Positions 21,013 to 29,028 of a DNA stretch of 64,000 bases are shown here, in pieces. Each line of letters starts with the position of its first letter. The first letter of the stretch is position 1. The stretch comes from Geobacter sp. (GTDB lineage: Bacteria > Desulfobacterota > Desulfuromonadia > Geobacterales > Geobacteraceae). The notes beneath the pieces were generated by a model. It made no database searches. It was given only the letters and a program-made list of their open reading frames with translations, and was not told the origin of the DNA. The stretch spans positions 1 through 64,000 of the forward strand of contig JACOUQ010000006.1 of the NCBI GenBank assembly GCA_016177775.1, in the 5' to 3' direction. A program made the translations under genes and the position numbers.

Positions 21013-23030
21013 GAGAGCGCTTCCAAAACTTCCTTGATACGACCGGCCACAAGGGGGTCCTGCTCTGTTTCCAGTGCCCCGAGAAGGTGAGGTACGGCAT
21101 CCTTGCCGAGGATATCGGCCATGACCGACACGTAGGCCCGGCGCACATCCCAATGTGGATGGGCAAGAAGCCTCTCCTGGTATCTGGCGACCCAATCCTT
21201 CCCCTTTTGGGCCAGGATGTCGATGGCCGCCTTGACCACTTCTTCGTCCGGGTTGGCAAGAGCCTTTTCCAGGGTTTCAGGGGAAACCCCTTCCCCGATC
21301 TCGACCAGTGCCTCCAGGGCGGCAATCACCACGATTCCGTCCAGGCTGTCCAGCAGCGGACTGATGGCGGCATGCGCCCGCTCTCCCCCCACCTTTACGA
21401 GAGCCCTGATGACACTGCACCGGACCCACGGATCATCATCCATGAGGGAGAGGAGAAGTGATTCCAGGGCCGCCTCGCCACCTGCCTCACCCAAGGCTGT
21501 GGCAGCAGCGATCCGGACATCCGGGTCCTCGTCCACCAGCGCCATGGCGAAATGGGTGGCGGCTGGCGCCGGCCGGACCCCGGCCAGGGCATAGAGGGCC
21601 GATTTTCTCACCTCGGCATCCTCATCCTTGGCGAGAAGGGTCAACTTGTCGGCATCATTGAGGGCACCCAGGAGAATTGCGGCATTCCGGCGGCTCTCCG
21701 GAAGATCGGTATCGGCAAGCGACAGCGCCAGTCGCTCGACCCGGTCGCGGGCCTCCGGGGCAAGCTGTGTCAGTGCCTCGATTGCGGCGTGCTGCACATC
21801 CTGGTCATCATCGTCGAGCAGCGGAGTTATATCATCGACAAGCTCCGCTCCCTCCATCCGGGCCGCCGCTGTTACCGCGGTCCTGCGCAGGGCCGGCGAG
21901 GCATCGCGCAGACCCTCCCGCAGAAGCGGCATCCCCGGCCTGAACGCCGTTTCCCCTACCAGAAAGGAAATAAAACACCTCTCCTCTTCGGCAGCAGCCG
22001 GGAAATGGGCGGCAAGGGCCGTCATTGCCTCCTTGCCGATCGACCTGAAGGCGACAAAGCAGTGCTGGCGCAACCGGTCGTCGCCGCAGCCACGCAGAAG
22101 CCCGAGCACGGCCCGCGAGTCCCCCACAAGGCCGAGGATCCTCACCAGAGCATCCCTGGTGGCGCGCTCCGCGGTTTCGAGGGAAGCGAGCAGCCCTTCC
22201 ACGAAGGGGGAATCCTTCAGCTCGGCCAGCCGCGAATCAATGGCATTACGCGCAGTATCTTCCGGCAGGCGGTCCCGCACCTTCATAAGTGCCATTGCGG
22301 CCGCTTCGCGGGCGTTCTTGGCCCGCTGTTTCAACCCCTCCATAAGGAAAGGAACAGCCGCATCATCGCCAACCGCGCCTAGACAATCGTACAAGGCCTT
22401 CTGGAGCAGTCTCTCCGAGGCAAGAGGAGCCAGCAACTCCATGGGAATGGGCCTGCCGATCTTCGCCAGCGCCTCTAGGATCGTATGCCTGAGCCACAGA
22501 TCGTTTTTCCCCAGGGCAGCGAGCAGCGGTTCGATCCCCACTTCCGCGCCGATCTTGCCGATGTTCTCGGCCGCCGCAGCCGATACGTTCGGGTCGGGGT
22601 CATCAAGGGCCGTCACCAGGAAAGGGACGCTCGACGGAAGGCCGATGTCCCCCATGATGTCAAGGACAAACTTCCGGACATCCTGATCCTCGTCCCGAGT
22701 ATGGCGCTGGAGGGCGGGAAGCGCTTCCTTCCCCATCCTGACTAGGACCTCCACCGCCGAATTGCGAAGCCCGGCATTGTCATGGGCACTGAGCAGGGCA
22801 ATCAGCTCTTCGGCCATATCGGGCGGGGCGTTCATGGCAAGGAGGAGATCCGCGGCCTCCTTGCGCACGCGCCAGCTCTCATCTCCCAGGGCCATCAGGA
22901 TCAGCCCCTTGACATCCTCCAGCCGATGGGCCGCCATGGCTGAAACTGCCAGCCTTCTCCCCTCTTCCGAGGGAGCGCCAAGCTGTTCCCGTATTGTCTG
23001 CAATTCTTCGGTCACGTGGGGTTCATCCAT
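21009..23030 (-). CDS. HEAT-repeat (PBS-lyase-type) protein in the chemotaxis operon
   Basis: The 673-residue protein consists almost wholly of HEAT-like repeats of about 31 residues, with phrases such as DDPDPNVSAAAAENIGKIG, DEDPDVRIAAATALGEAGG and DDDPWVRCSVIRALVKVGG. There is no signal peptide or membrane segment, so it should be a cytoplasmic alpha-solenoid. Such proteins usually hold partner proteins. Its place between a receiver protein and CheR, with overlapping stop and start codons, suggests it scaffolds or regulates this signalling system. I know of no defined function. Confidence 0.85.
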   Translation of the reverse strand: MDEPHVTEELQTIREQLGAPSEEGRRLAVSAMAAHRLEDVKGLILMALGDESWRVRKEAADLLLAMNAPPDMAEELIALLSAHDNAGLRNSAVEVLVRMGKEALPALQRHTRDEDQDVRKFVLDIMGDIGLPSSVPFLVTALDDPDPNVSAAAAENIGKIGAEVGIEPLLAALGKNDLWLRHTILEALAKIGRPIPMELLAPLASERLLQKALYDCLGAVGDDAAVPFLMEGLKQRAKNAREAAAMALMKVRDRLPEDTARNAIDSRLAELKDSPFVEGLLASLETAERATRDALVRILGLVGDSRAVLGLLRGCGDDRLRQHCFVAFRSIGKEAMTALAAHFPAAAEEERCFISFLVGETAFRPGMPLLREGLRDASPALRRTAVTAAARMEGAELVDDITPLLDDDDQDVQHAAIEALTQLAPEARDRVERLALSLADTDLPESRRNAAILLGALNDADKLTLLAKDEDAEVRKSALYALAGVRPAPAATHFAMALVDEDPDVRIAAATALGEAGGEAALESLLLSLMDDDPWVRCSVIRALVKVGGERAHAAISPLLDSLDGIVVIAALEALVEIGEGVSPETLEKALANPDEEVVKAAIDILAQKGKDWVARYQERLLAHPHWDVRRAYVSVMADILGKDAVPHLLGALETEQDPLVAGRIKEVLEALS

Positions 23031-23033
23031 CCG

Positions 23034-24050
23034 TTACAGATTGAATTCGCGCTTTTTCTTGGCAATCAGGTCCTCGAACGCCGCCTCCAGGTAGGATGTC
23101 TCCTTCCGGATCTCTTCCGACACGCGCTGCACGTAGTGGTTCCTCCCCTCCTGAATGTCACTCTCAAGAAGCTGGTAGAACGTGCCGTTCCTGATCCCTT
23201 CCTCCACCTGGGCCTGATTGTACAGGACAATGTCCGACACGATGATGCGCGCCAGGCGTTTGGCCTTTACATGGGCCTCGGACAGAGGCGCTTCGGCCTG
23301 GGCAGCGGGGGGGGCCGGGGAAGGCGACGGCGCTGGGCGTGCTTCAGTCTCCTGCTGCTCATCATGCTTGAGTTCCTGACGGACAACTTCCTGTTCCGCC
23401 ATTTCCTGCGGCGACGGCACCTGGGGGGTTACCTGCACCCCCGGTTCGGCAGAGGGCTTCGCTTCTTCCACAGGAGTGACAGGAGCCTGACCTGCCACCA
23501 GGCTGTAAATCTTGGTCGCAAGCTGGTCCGGGATGTGATGCTTTTCTATGTAATCGTCGGCACCGTAGAGCGAGCCGGGGGAACGCTTGTAACGGGTCTT
23601 GTCATAGATGGAGGCGATCAGGATGACCTTCACCGCCGCTGTTGCCGGGTCGCGCTTGATGGCGTCGGCGATCTCGAAGCCGTACATCCCCGGCAGCGCC
23701 ACGTCCAGCAGGATAACATTCGGTTTCGTCTCCTTTATGGCAGCGTACGCGCTCACCCCGTCCGTATAGGCGGTAACGACGAAAGGCTCCTTGACCAGGA
23801 CCTTTGTCACCGCGTCACAGAATGCCTGGCTTTCGTTCGCAAGAAGCACCGTGATCCGTTTTCCAGCAGGCGCGACGACCGGAGCAGAGGCAACGGCGGG
23901 AGCCTCCAGAGGGGCCGCTGGAGGCGGAACCTTGCGCATAACCCGGAAGACGACGGTGCATTTGGAGCAACGGAGCCTGATCCCCTCCTCGCCTACCTTG
24001 TCGTCATCGACGCGATACCGCGTTTTGCATTTGGGACAACCGACTATCAT
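23034..24050 (-). CDS. Zinc-ribbon and receiver fusion protein
   Basis: The 338-residue protein starts with an MJ0042-type zinc ribbon (CPKC and CSKC pairs within the first 35 residues). A Pro/Ala linker and a receiver domain follow (about 65-185; phospho-acceptor near Asp116 in ILLDVALPG). Then come a Pro/Glu-rich linker and a C-terminal helical part (about 240-338). The receiver's acidic pair is replaced: the first strand reads VLLANES, so metal binding may be weaker. The ATG at 24050 has GGAAGG six bases upstream; a GTG two codons earlier is possible. Three bases separate it from the HEAT gene. Confidence 0.8.
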   Translation of the reverse strand: MIVGCPKCKTRYRVDDDKVGEEGIRLRCSKCTVVFRVMRKVPPPAAPLEAPAVASAPVVAPAGKRITVLLANESQAFCDAVTKVLVKEPFVVTAYTDGVSAYAAIKETKPNVILLDVALPGMYGFEIADAIKRDPATAAVKVILIASIYDKTRYKRSPGSLYGADDYIEKHHIPDQLATKIYSLVAGQAPVTPVEEAKPSAEPGVQVTPQVPSPQEMAEQEVVRQELKHDEQQETEARPAPSPSPAPPAAQAEAPLSEAHVKAKRLARIIVSDIVLYNQAQVEEGIRNGTFYQLLESDIQEGRNHYVQRVSEEIRKETSYLEAAFEDLIAKKKREFNL

Positions 24051-24090
24051 TTGCACCCTTCCATTTCTTGAGAACTTGTCAGCCCGTTAT

Positions 24091-24573
24091 TCAGGCAGCT
24101 TTCTCCGGCAACGTCACGTCCAGGGCCTGGGTCTCGTCCAAGCTCATGACACTGTCAAGATTGAGGAGCATGACCATGGCGTCCCTGACCAGACAGACCC
24201 CGATCAGGTATTCGGCGCCGACCCCGCGGACCACACCGGGGGGAGGCTTGATGTCCTTGAGCGGCACGGAGATGATTTCCGTGACGTCGTCAACCACCAG
24301 ACCCACGCTCCGCCTGCCGATGCCGACAATGAGCAGTTTACCGACCGCTCCGGCTTCACGGGGGGGAAGGCCGAAACGCTTGCGCATATCGATCACCGGA
24401 ATAACCGCCCCCCTAAGGTTGATGACCCCCTCGACAAACGGGGGAGCCTTGGGGAGGCCGGTCAGCTTCTGGGGCCGTATGATCTCCTTCACCCGCATGA
24501 TGTCCACGGCGTACAGGTCGTCCCCGATATTGAAGCATGTCAGACTGAGTTCCTGAATCTCCATATCCGCCAT
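24091..24573 (-). CDS. cheW: CheW-like coupling protein
   Basis: The 160-residue protein is a single CheW domain that links CheA to receptors. Typical features are the start of strand 1 (LTCFNIGDDLYAVDIMRVKEI), LPKAPPFVEGVINLRGAVIPVIDMRKRF, and VDDVTEIISVPLKDIKPPP. The ATG at 24573 overlaps no other gene and lies 1 base from the preceding receiver gene's stop codon. It is the shorter of two CheW genes in the operon. Confidence 0.94.
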   Translation of the reverse strand: MADMEIQELSLTCFNIGDDLYAVDIMRVKEIIRPQKLTGLPKAPPFVEGVINLRGAVIPVIDMRKRFGLPPREAGAVGKLLIVGIGRRSVGLVVDDVTEIISVPLKDIKPPPGVVRGVGAEYLIGVCLVRDAMVMLLNLDSVMSLDETQALDVTLPEKAA

Positions 24574-24574
24574 C

Positions 24575-24952
24575 CTAACGGGCCTTATTCAGCAGCCCTT
24601 CGATTACTTCAACCACCATGGCCGACTTGAAGGGCTTGGTTATGTAGGCATCGGCGCAAACCGCGACCCCGCGCTCCATGTCTTCCTTGCTCTTCTTGGC
24701 AGTAAGCATGACCACCGGAATATCCTTGGTGGCCGGGTTAGTCTTGATGCGGCGGCAGACCTCGAAACCGTCCACGAGGGGGAGCATGATGTCCAGCAGC
24801 ACGAGGTCGGGCGGATTTTTGTCCACTTCCTCGAGGGCGGCCTTTCCGTCCAGCACCGCCGTAACATTATACCCCCTGGTCGAAAGGAGGATGCTCTCCA
24901 GCTTGAGCAGGCTCTCCTCGTCCTCCACTATGAGAATTCTCTTTTTTTTCAC
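24575..24952 (-). CDS. Single-domain response regulator
   Basis: The 125-residue receiver has the acidic pair VEDEE (Asp11), the phospho-acceptor Asp54 in LLDIMLP, the threonine in VVMLTAKK and the lysine in YITKPFK. There is no output domain. The GTG start is preceded by GGAGGGGG. It sits between the two CheW genes, where it may compete for CheA phosphate or act as a phosphate sink. Confidence 0.9.
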   Translation of the reverse strand: MKKKRILIVEDEESLLKLESILLSTRGYNVTAVLDGKAALEEVDKNPPDLVLLDIMLPLVDGFEVCRRIKTNPATKDIPVVMLTAKKSKEDMERGVAVCADAYITKPFKSAMVVEVIEGLLNKAR

Positions 24953-24967
24953 GGCACCCCCTCCTGG

Positions 24968-25753
24968 TCAGGCTAGATGCACATCGAGTATCTTTTCCAG
25001 GTTTAACAGAATGATCATCCAGCTTTCATGCCTGCCTATACCGATCACGAAATCGCGGTCGATTCCCTCCAGAACGGCCGGGGGCTGTTCTATGGCACTC
25101 CCGGGTATCTTTACCACACCGAGCACCTCGTCCACCTTGAGGCCACAGAAAGAGCTCCCCTTTTTCACGACCACAATCCGCTCCCGCCCGGTCACCGCAC
25201 CGGAGAGCAGCCCCAGGCGGGCGTGCAAATCGAACACCGGCACGATGAGACCTCGGAGCGAGAAAACTCCCGAGATATACGCCGGCATCCGCGGCACTTC
25301 GGTGCAGTCGCGCAGCTTGATGATCTCCTTCAGCTCGAGGATGTTGACCGCGTAAATCTCGTTCGCCACGCGAAAACAGAGGAATTCAAGCCGCTCGGCC
25401 TGCAATTCCCGTTCATCCTCGACAGCTTCCGCCGTTTCCGTCGACATCTCCCGCCCGGCAAGTATCCGTGCGAGCGGGTCAAAGGTCTCCTCCGGGGAAT
25501 GCTGAATCTCGACCGGGTGCGGTTCACCTGCCGGTACCACAGAGATGATTTCAGCAACAGGCTTGGGAGATGGTTCCACTGGCAACATCTCTTCACACGG
25601 TGCCGGCTCCTCAAACTCCTGCACTGGTTCGACAATTTCCGGCACTTCCACCGGGATCGGCTCCGGCAGGAATGGAGATGGCGGCGTACCATGCTCCCTT
25701 GGCGTTTCCGTGCGCTCCTGCAGGGCTTTTTTTCTGATTTCCGCTAGATTCAT
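24968..25753 (-). CDS. CheW-like protein with a long acidic N-terminal extension
   Basis: The 261-residue protein has a CheW domain in its C-terminal half (about 125-260; LEFLCFRVANEIYAVNILELKEI, MPAYISGVFSLRGLIVPVFDL and VDEVLGVVKIP). The first 120 residues are rich in Pro, Glu and Val and are probably disordered. CheW proteins normally lack such an extension; it could be a flexible tether to another partner. It lies 16 bases after the ExeA-like ATPase gene. Confidence 0.87.
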   Translation of the reverse strand: MNLAEIRKKALQERTETPREHGTPPSPFLPEPIPVEVPEIVEPVQEFEEPAPCEEMLPVEPSPKPVAEIISVVPAGEPHPVEIQHSPEETFDPLARILAGREMSTETAEAVEDERELQAERLEFLCFRVANEIYAVNILELKEIIKLRDCTEVPRMPAYISGVFSLRGLIVPVFDLHARLGLLSGAVTGRERIVVVKKGSSFCGLKVDEVLGVVKIPGSAIEQPPAVLEGIDRDFVIGIGRHESWMIILLNLEKILDVHLA

Positions 25754-25769
25754 ACTCTCACCCGATGCT

Positions 25770-26570
25770 CTAAATCAGCATCTCCTCCCGGACTTCGTCG
25801 ATAATGGAGGCATCTATGATCGAGGCGTCCCTGCCATAGCCGACCAACAGCGCGTCAGTGGCTATCAGGTTGATCCGGCGCGGCACCCCGCCGGACAGTT
25901 CAAAAACCCTCAGCACCGCGTCCGGCGCGAAAATTCCCGGATCACCCCCCGACACCACAAGCCTCGCATCGATATATTCCATGGTTTCTTCAAGCGTCAG
26001 CGGCGGCAGATGGAAATTGACCCCGATCCGCTGGCGCAGCGGCTCGTAAACAGGGTGAAGGAGGCGTTTGCGCAGTTCCGGCTGCCCCATTATTATCAGA
26101 GAGATGAGGTTGCGATCATCCAGCTGGAAGTTGGTCAGAAGGCGGATCTCCTCGAAAACCTCCCGATGGGGAATGAGCTGCGCCTCGTCGATCACGACCA
26201 CCGGGCAGATCCCGCGCTGGCTCAGGTTGTAGAGGGATTCCGTCAACTCGTGCAGCAGGTCTTCCTTCGAGCGTTGCGGGGCAACGATCCCCAAGCTTGC
26301 CGCAATGGTCCGGAGGAGCTCCATGGGGGTCAGGCGCGGATTGAAGATGAAGCAGAACCGATATGCGTCACCCATGGTATCCATCAGTGCCCGGGACAGG
26401 GTGGTCTTGCCGCACCCGATCTCGCCGGTCAGCAGAACCAGCTCCCGCTCCTCGACCGCGTATTGCAGACGGGCCAGTGCCTCCTGATGTCCCCGGCTCA
26501 TGTAGAGAAAGCGGGGATCAGGGGTCTTGCTGAACGGCTTTTCCCGGAATCCGTAAAAATCCAGATACAT
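25770..26570 (-). CDS. ExeA/GspA-like AAA ATPase
   Basis: The 266-residue protein begins MYLDFYGFREKPFSKTPDP, the hallmark of ExeA-type ATPases. It has a Walker A motif GEIGCGKTT near residue 50, Walker B CPVVVIDEAQ near 130, and GGVPRRINLIATDALL near the C-terminus. There is no transmembrane segment or peptidoglycan-binding domain, unlike full-length ExeA of type II secretion. Its start overlaps the cheA stop by one base (TGATG). It may move or position part of the signalling array, but that is inference. Confidence 0.88.
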   Translation of the reverse strand: MYLDFYGFREKPFSKTPDPRFLYMSRGHQEALARLQYAVEERELVLLTGEIGCGKTTLSRALMDTMGDAYRFCFIFNPRLTPMELLRTIAASLGIVAPQRSKEDLLHELTESLYNLSQRGICPVVVIDEAQLIPHREVFEEIRLLTNFQLDDRNLISLIIMGQPELRKRLLHPVYEPLRQRIGVNFHLPPLTLEETMEYIDARLVVSGGDPGIFAPDAVLRVFELSGGVPRRINLIATDALLVGYGRDASIIDASIIDEVREEMLI

Positions 26571-28600
26571 CAGAGCATGCCCCGTGTTGCTTCGCCGACA
26601 ATCCCCCCCACGTCCAGAACCAGGATGGTCCGCTGGTCCCCCAGGTCCGCGGCGCCGGAAACCCCTCTCACCCCTTTCAGGGTGTCGCCGAGCGATTTGA
26701 TGACAATGTCCTGCTGCCCGGTAAGGTTGTCGACGATGAGGCCGAGCTTCTTTTCCGCCACGCCGACCACAACGACATAAAACTCGTCCGTTTCCTGCTG
26801 CGGCCGTTGCAGGTCGAAAAAGGCGTCAAGCCGGACAAGAGGGAGGGTGGCCTCGCGCAGCTGCATGACCTCCCGCCGTTCAATCGTGAGAAGATCGCGC
26901 TTGTCGACAGCCAGCGTCTCCAGTATGGAGGTGATCGGAATAGCGTAAGTCCGGCCGGCGCAGGCGATAATCAGCGCCTTCATGATAGCCAGGGTAATGG
27001 GGAGGGTAATGATGACCCGGCATCCCTTGCCCGGCTCGCTTTCCACATCCACCATCCCCGAGAGCGCGGCGATGTTATTCTTCACCACATCCATCCCCAC
27101 GCCCCGCCCAGAGACCTCGCTGATCTGGTCCGCAGTGGAAAAGCCGGGGAGGAAGATGATCTCCATGGCTTCCCGGTCGGAAAGCCCATCGACGCTCTGG
27201 ATCAATCCCTTTTTCAAGGCCTTCTGCTTGACCTTTTTCAGGTCGATCCCCCTGCCGTCGTCCTCCACCTCGATAACGACATGGTTACCCTTCTGGTACG
27301 ACGAGAGACTTATCGTCCCCTTTTCGTTCTTTCCGAGCCGGATCCGCTCCTCCGAAGGCTCTATGCCGTGGTCTACGGCATTGCGGATGATATGCATGAG
27401 CGGATCGGATATGTCCTCGACGATCAGCTTGTCCAGCTCCGTGTCCGCCCCGAAAAGGCGGAGGTCCACCTTTTTCTCCTGCTCCCGCGAGATCTTCCGG
27501 ACAATGCGGGTCATCTTGTCGAAGAGCTGCCCGACCGGGATCATGCGGATTTCCATGACCCCCTTCTGCAGATCGCTCAACCTTCTCTCCAGCCCCTTGG
27601 CGGCCTTGGCCAGATCGACGGCAATCGGCGAAAACCCTTCGCTGCGAAGCTTCATGGTCAGTCCGGCAATGGTCGAATGGGAAAGGACCAGCTCCCCCAC
27701 GATGTTCATAAGCTCGTCGAGCTTCCCGATGTCGACCCTGACCGTACGGCTCATGCTCTTGGCGGTCAAGCCGGCTTCCTCACCCTGCTGGCCCGGCTGC
27801 ACCGGGCTCTCGAACATCTCCTGCTGCAACAGCGGCAACGGCTGATCGCTCCCCAGGGGATTTATCTCCACACCCTCGTGGTCCAGCATCCCCCGCAGCT
27901 CTGAAGGGGCAAGATCGGTGCCGTACAGGAGGTCGAAGTCGATCCCGGCATCCAGGTTCCCACCCGCGCTCGGCAGGGTGCTGATTACTTCCCCGGTGTT
28001 CTTCAGGGTATCGGTCAGCTCTCCGAGATCGCTGTCAAAGGTGGCAAGGCTGAAGGACGCATGGACGCAGTACAGCCGCTTCCCTTTCCTGATGTTTTCC
28101 AGAAGCCGGTGTTCCTCGTATTCGGTCAGGGCATTGAGCATTCCGGACGGAATGCCGAGACTCTCCAGGGGGGATCCGCCGCCGGTTTTCACCGGCACGG
28201 TCATGCAGGCGTTTATCCGGGAAAGGACTTCGCTGATGTCGAGCTTCTCGTCGTCCCCATCGCCGGATGATCTGACCAGGGCACCAAGGAGCTCCATAGA
28301 ATCGAACAGAACCGTAACAGTCGAGTGATTGAGGGGAATCTTGCCGAGCCGCAAAGAATCCAGGAGGTTTTCCAGATTGTGGGCGAGATCGGAGATGGTG
28401 CCGAATCCGAACATCCCGGCAAGCCCCTTGAGGGAATGGGCGCCGCGGAAAATGGAGTTGATGATTTCCGGGTTGCAATCCCCGCTATCGGCACAGTCGC
28501 TCAAGGCGACGAGATCGAGGCTCAACTGGTCGATGATCTCTTCAGCTTCGGCGAGGAAATCCTTTACCGCTCTTCCGCTTGCATCATTGGATATGGTCAT
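26570..28600 (-). CDS. cheA: Chemotaxis histidine kinase CheA
   Basis: The 676-residue kinase has an HPt domain with the phosphorylated histidine at position 55 (FRGAHSLKGL), a linker region, the dimerisation helices (KLDELMNIVGELVLSHS), the HATPase domain (N box RNAVDHGIE, G1 DDGRGID, G2 GRGVGMDVV) and a C-terminal CheW-like P5 domain. All residues for autophosphorylation are present. It passes phosphate to CheB and to one or more of the lone receivers in the operon. The flagellar CheY partner cannot be named from sequence. Confidence 0.96.
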   Translation of the reverse strand: MTISNDASGRAVKDFLAEAEEIIDQLSLDLVALSDCADSGDCNPEIINSIFRGAHSLKGLAGMFGFGTISDLAHNLENLLDSLRLGKIPLNHSTVTVLFDSMELLGALVRSSGDGDDEKLDISEVLSRINACMTVPVKTGGGSPLESLGIPSGMLNALTEYEEHRLLENIRKGKRLYCVHASFSLATFDSDLGELTDTLKNTGEVISTLPSAGGNLDAGIDFDLLYGTDLAPSELRGMLDHEGVEINPLGSDQPLPLLQQEMFESPVQPGQQGEEAGLTAKSMSRTVRVDIGKLDELMNIVGELVLSHSTIAGLTMKLRSEGFSPIAVDLAKAAKGLERRLSDLQKGVMEIRMIPVGQLFDKMTRIVRKISREQEKKVDLRLFGADTELDKLIVEDISDPLMHIIRNAVDHGIEPSEERIRLGKNEKGTISLSSYQKGNHVVIEVEDDGRGIDLKKVKQKALKKGLIQSVDGLSDREAMEIIFLPGFSTADQISEVSGRGVGMDVVKNNIAALSGMVDVESEPGKGCRVIITLPITLAIMKALIIACAGRTYAIPITSILETLAVDKRDLLTIERREVMQLREATLPLVRLDAFFDLQRPQQETDEFYVVVVGVAEKKLGLIVDNLTGQQDIVIKSLGDTLKGVRGVSGAADLGDQRTILVLDVGGIVGEATRGML

Positions 28601-28662
28601 GGCAGCGTCTCATTGAATTGAAAGGATACGGCCCCACAGGGGGCTCAAAAGGCCTGCGCGGA

Positions 28663-29028
28663 TCAGCCGATATATTTCCGGATCAGTTCCTGGAGGTGCT
28701 CAGGCTTGAACGGTTTGACCAGATATTCGTTGGCACCGAGAGCTATCCCTTTTTCCTTGTCCTTTTCGCTTCCTTCGGTCGATATTATGAACAGCGGTAT
28801 TTCCCGATACTGGGGGTTGTTGCGGATATAGCTGATCAATTCGAGGCCATTGATGTCCGGCATGTTGATATCGGTGATAATGAGATCAATCCTTTCCCGC
28901 GGCAACAGCCGCAGGGCATCGAAACCATTGGCTGCCTCCACTATGTCGAAGCTCTCCATCGAGTCGATGGTGGAGACAAGGAGTGAACGCATGGTGGTGG
29001 AATCTTCGGTTATCAGTATCCTTTTCAC
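28663..29028 (-). CDS. cheY: CheY-like single-domain response regulator
   Basis: The 121-residue receiver has the acidic pair TEDS (Glu8/Asp9), the phospho-acceptor Asp53 in ITDINMP, the threonine in FIISTEG and the lysine in YLVKPFK. It is CheY-sized and lies directly upstream of cheA, the usual cheY-cheA order. The GTG start is preceded by AGGAGG and overlaps the stop of the PATAN gene by four bases. It is the best candidate for the main output regulator of this operon. Confidence 0.92.
   Translation of the reverse strand: MKRILITEDSTTMRSLLVSTIDSMESFDIVEAANGFDALRLLPRERIDLIITDINMPDINGLELISYIRNNPQYREIPLFIISTEGSEKDKEKGIALGANEYLVKPFKPEHLQELIRKYIG

Noticed and set aside
21013-21195. 61-codon N-terminal extension of cheR
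   Set aside because: It lies inside the HEAT gene, is not CheR-like, and the ATG at 21012 overlaps the stop in the usual way.
26807-27904. A 365-codon plus-strand open frame
   Set aside because: It is antisense to cheA.
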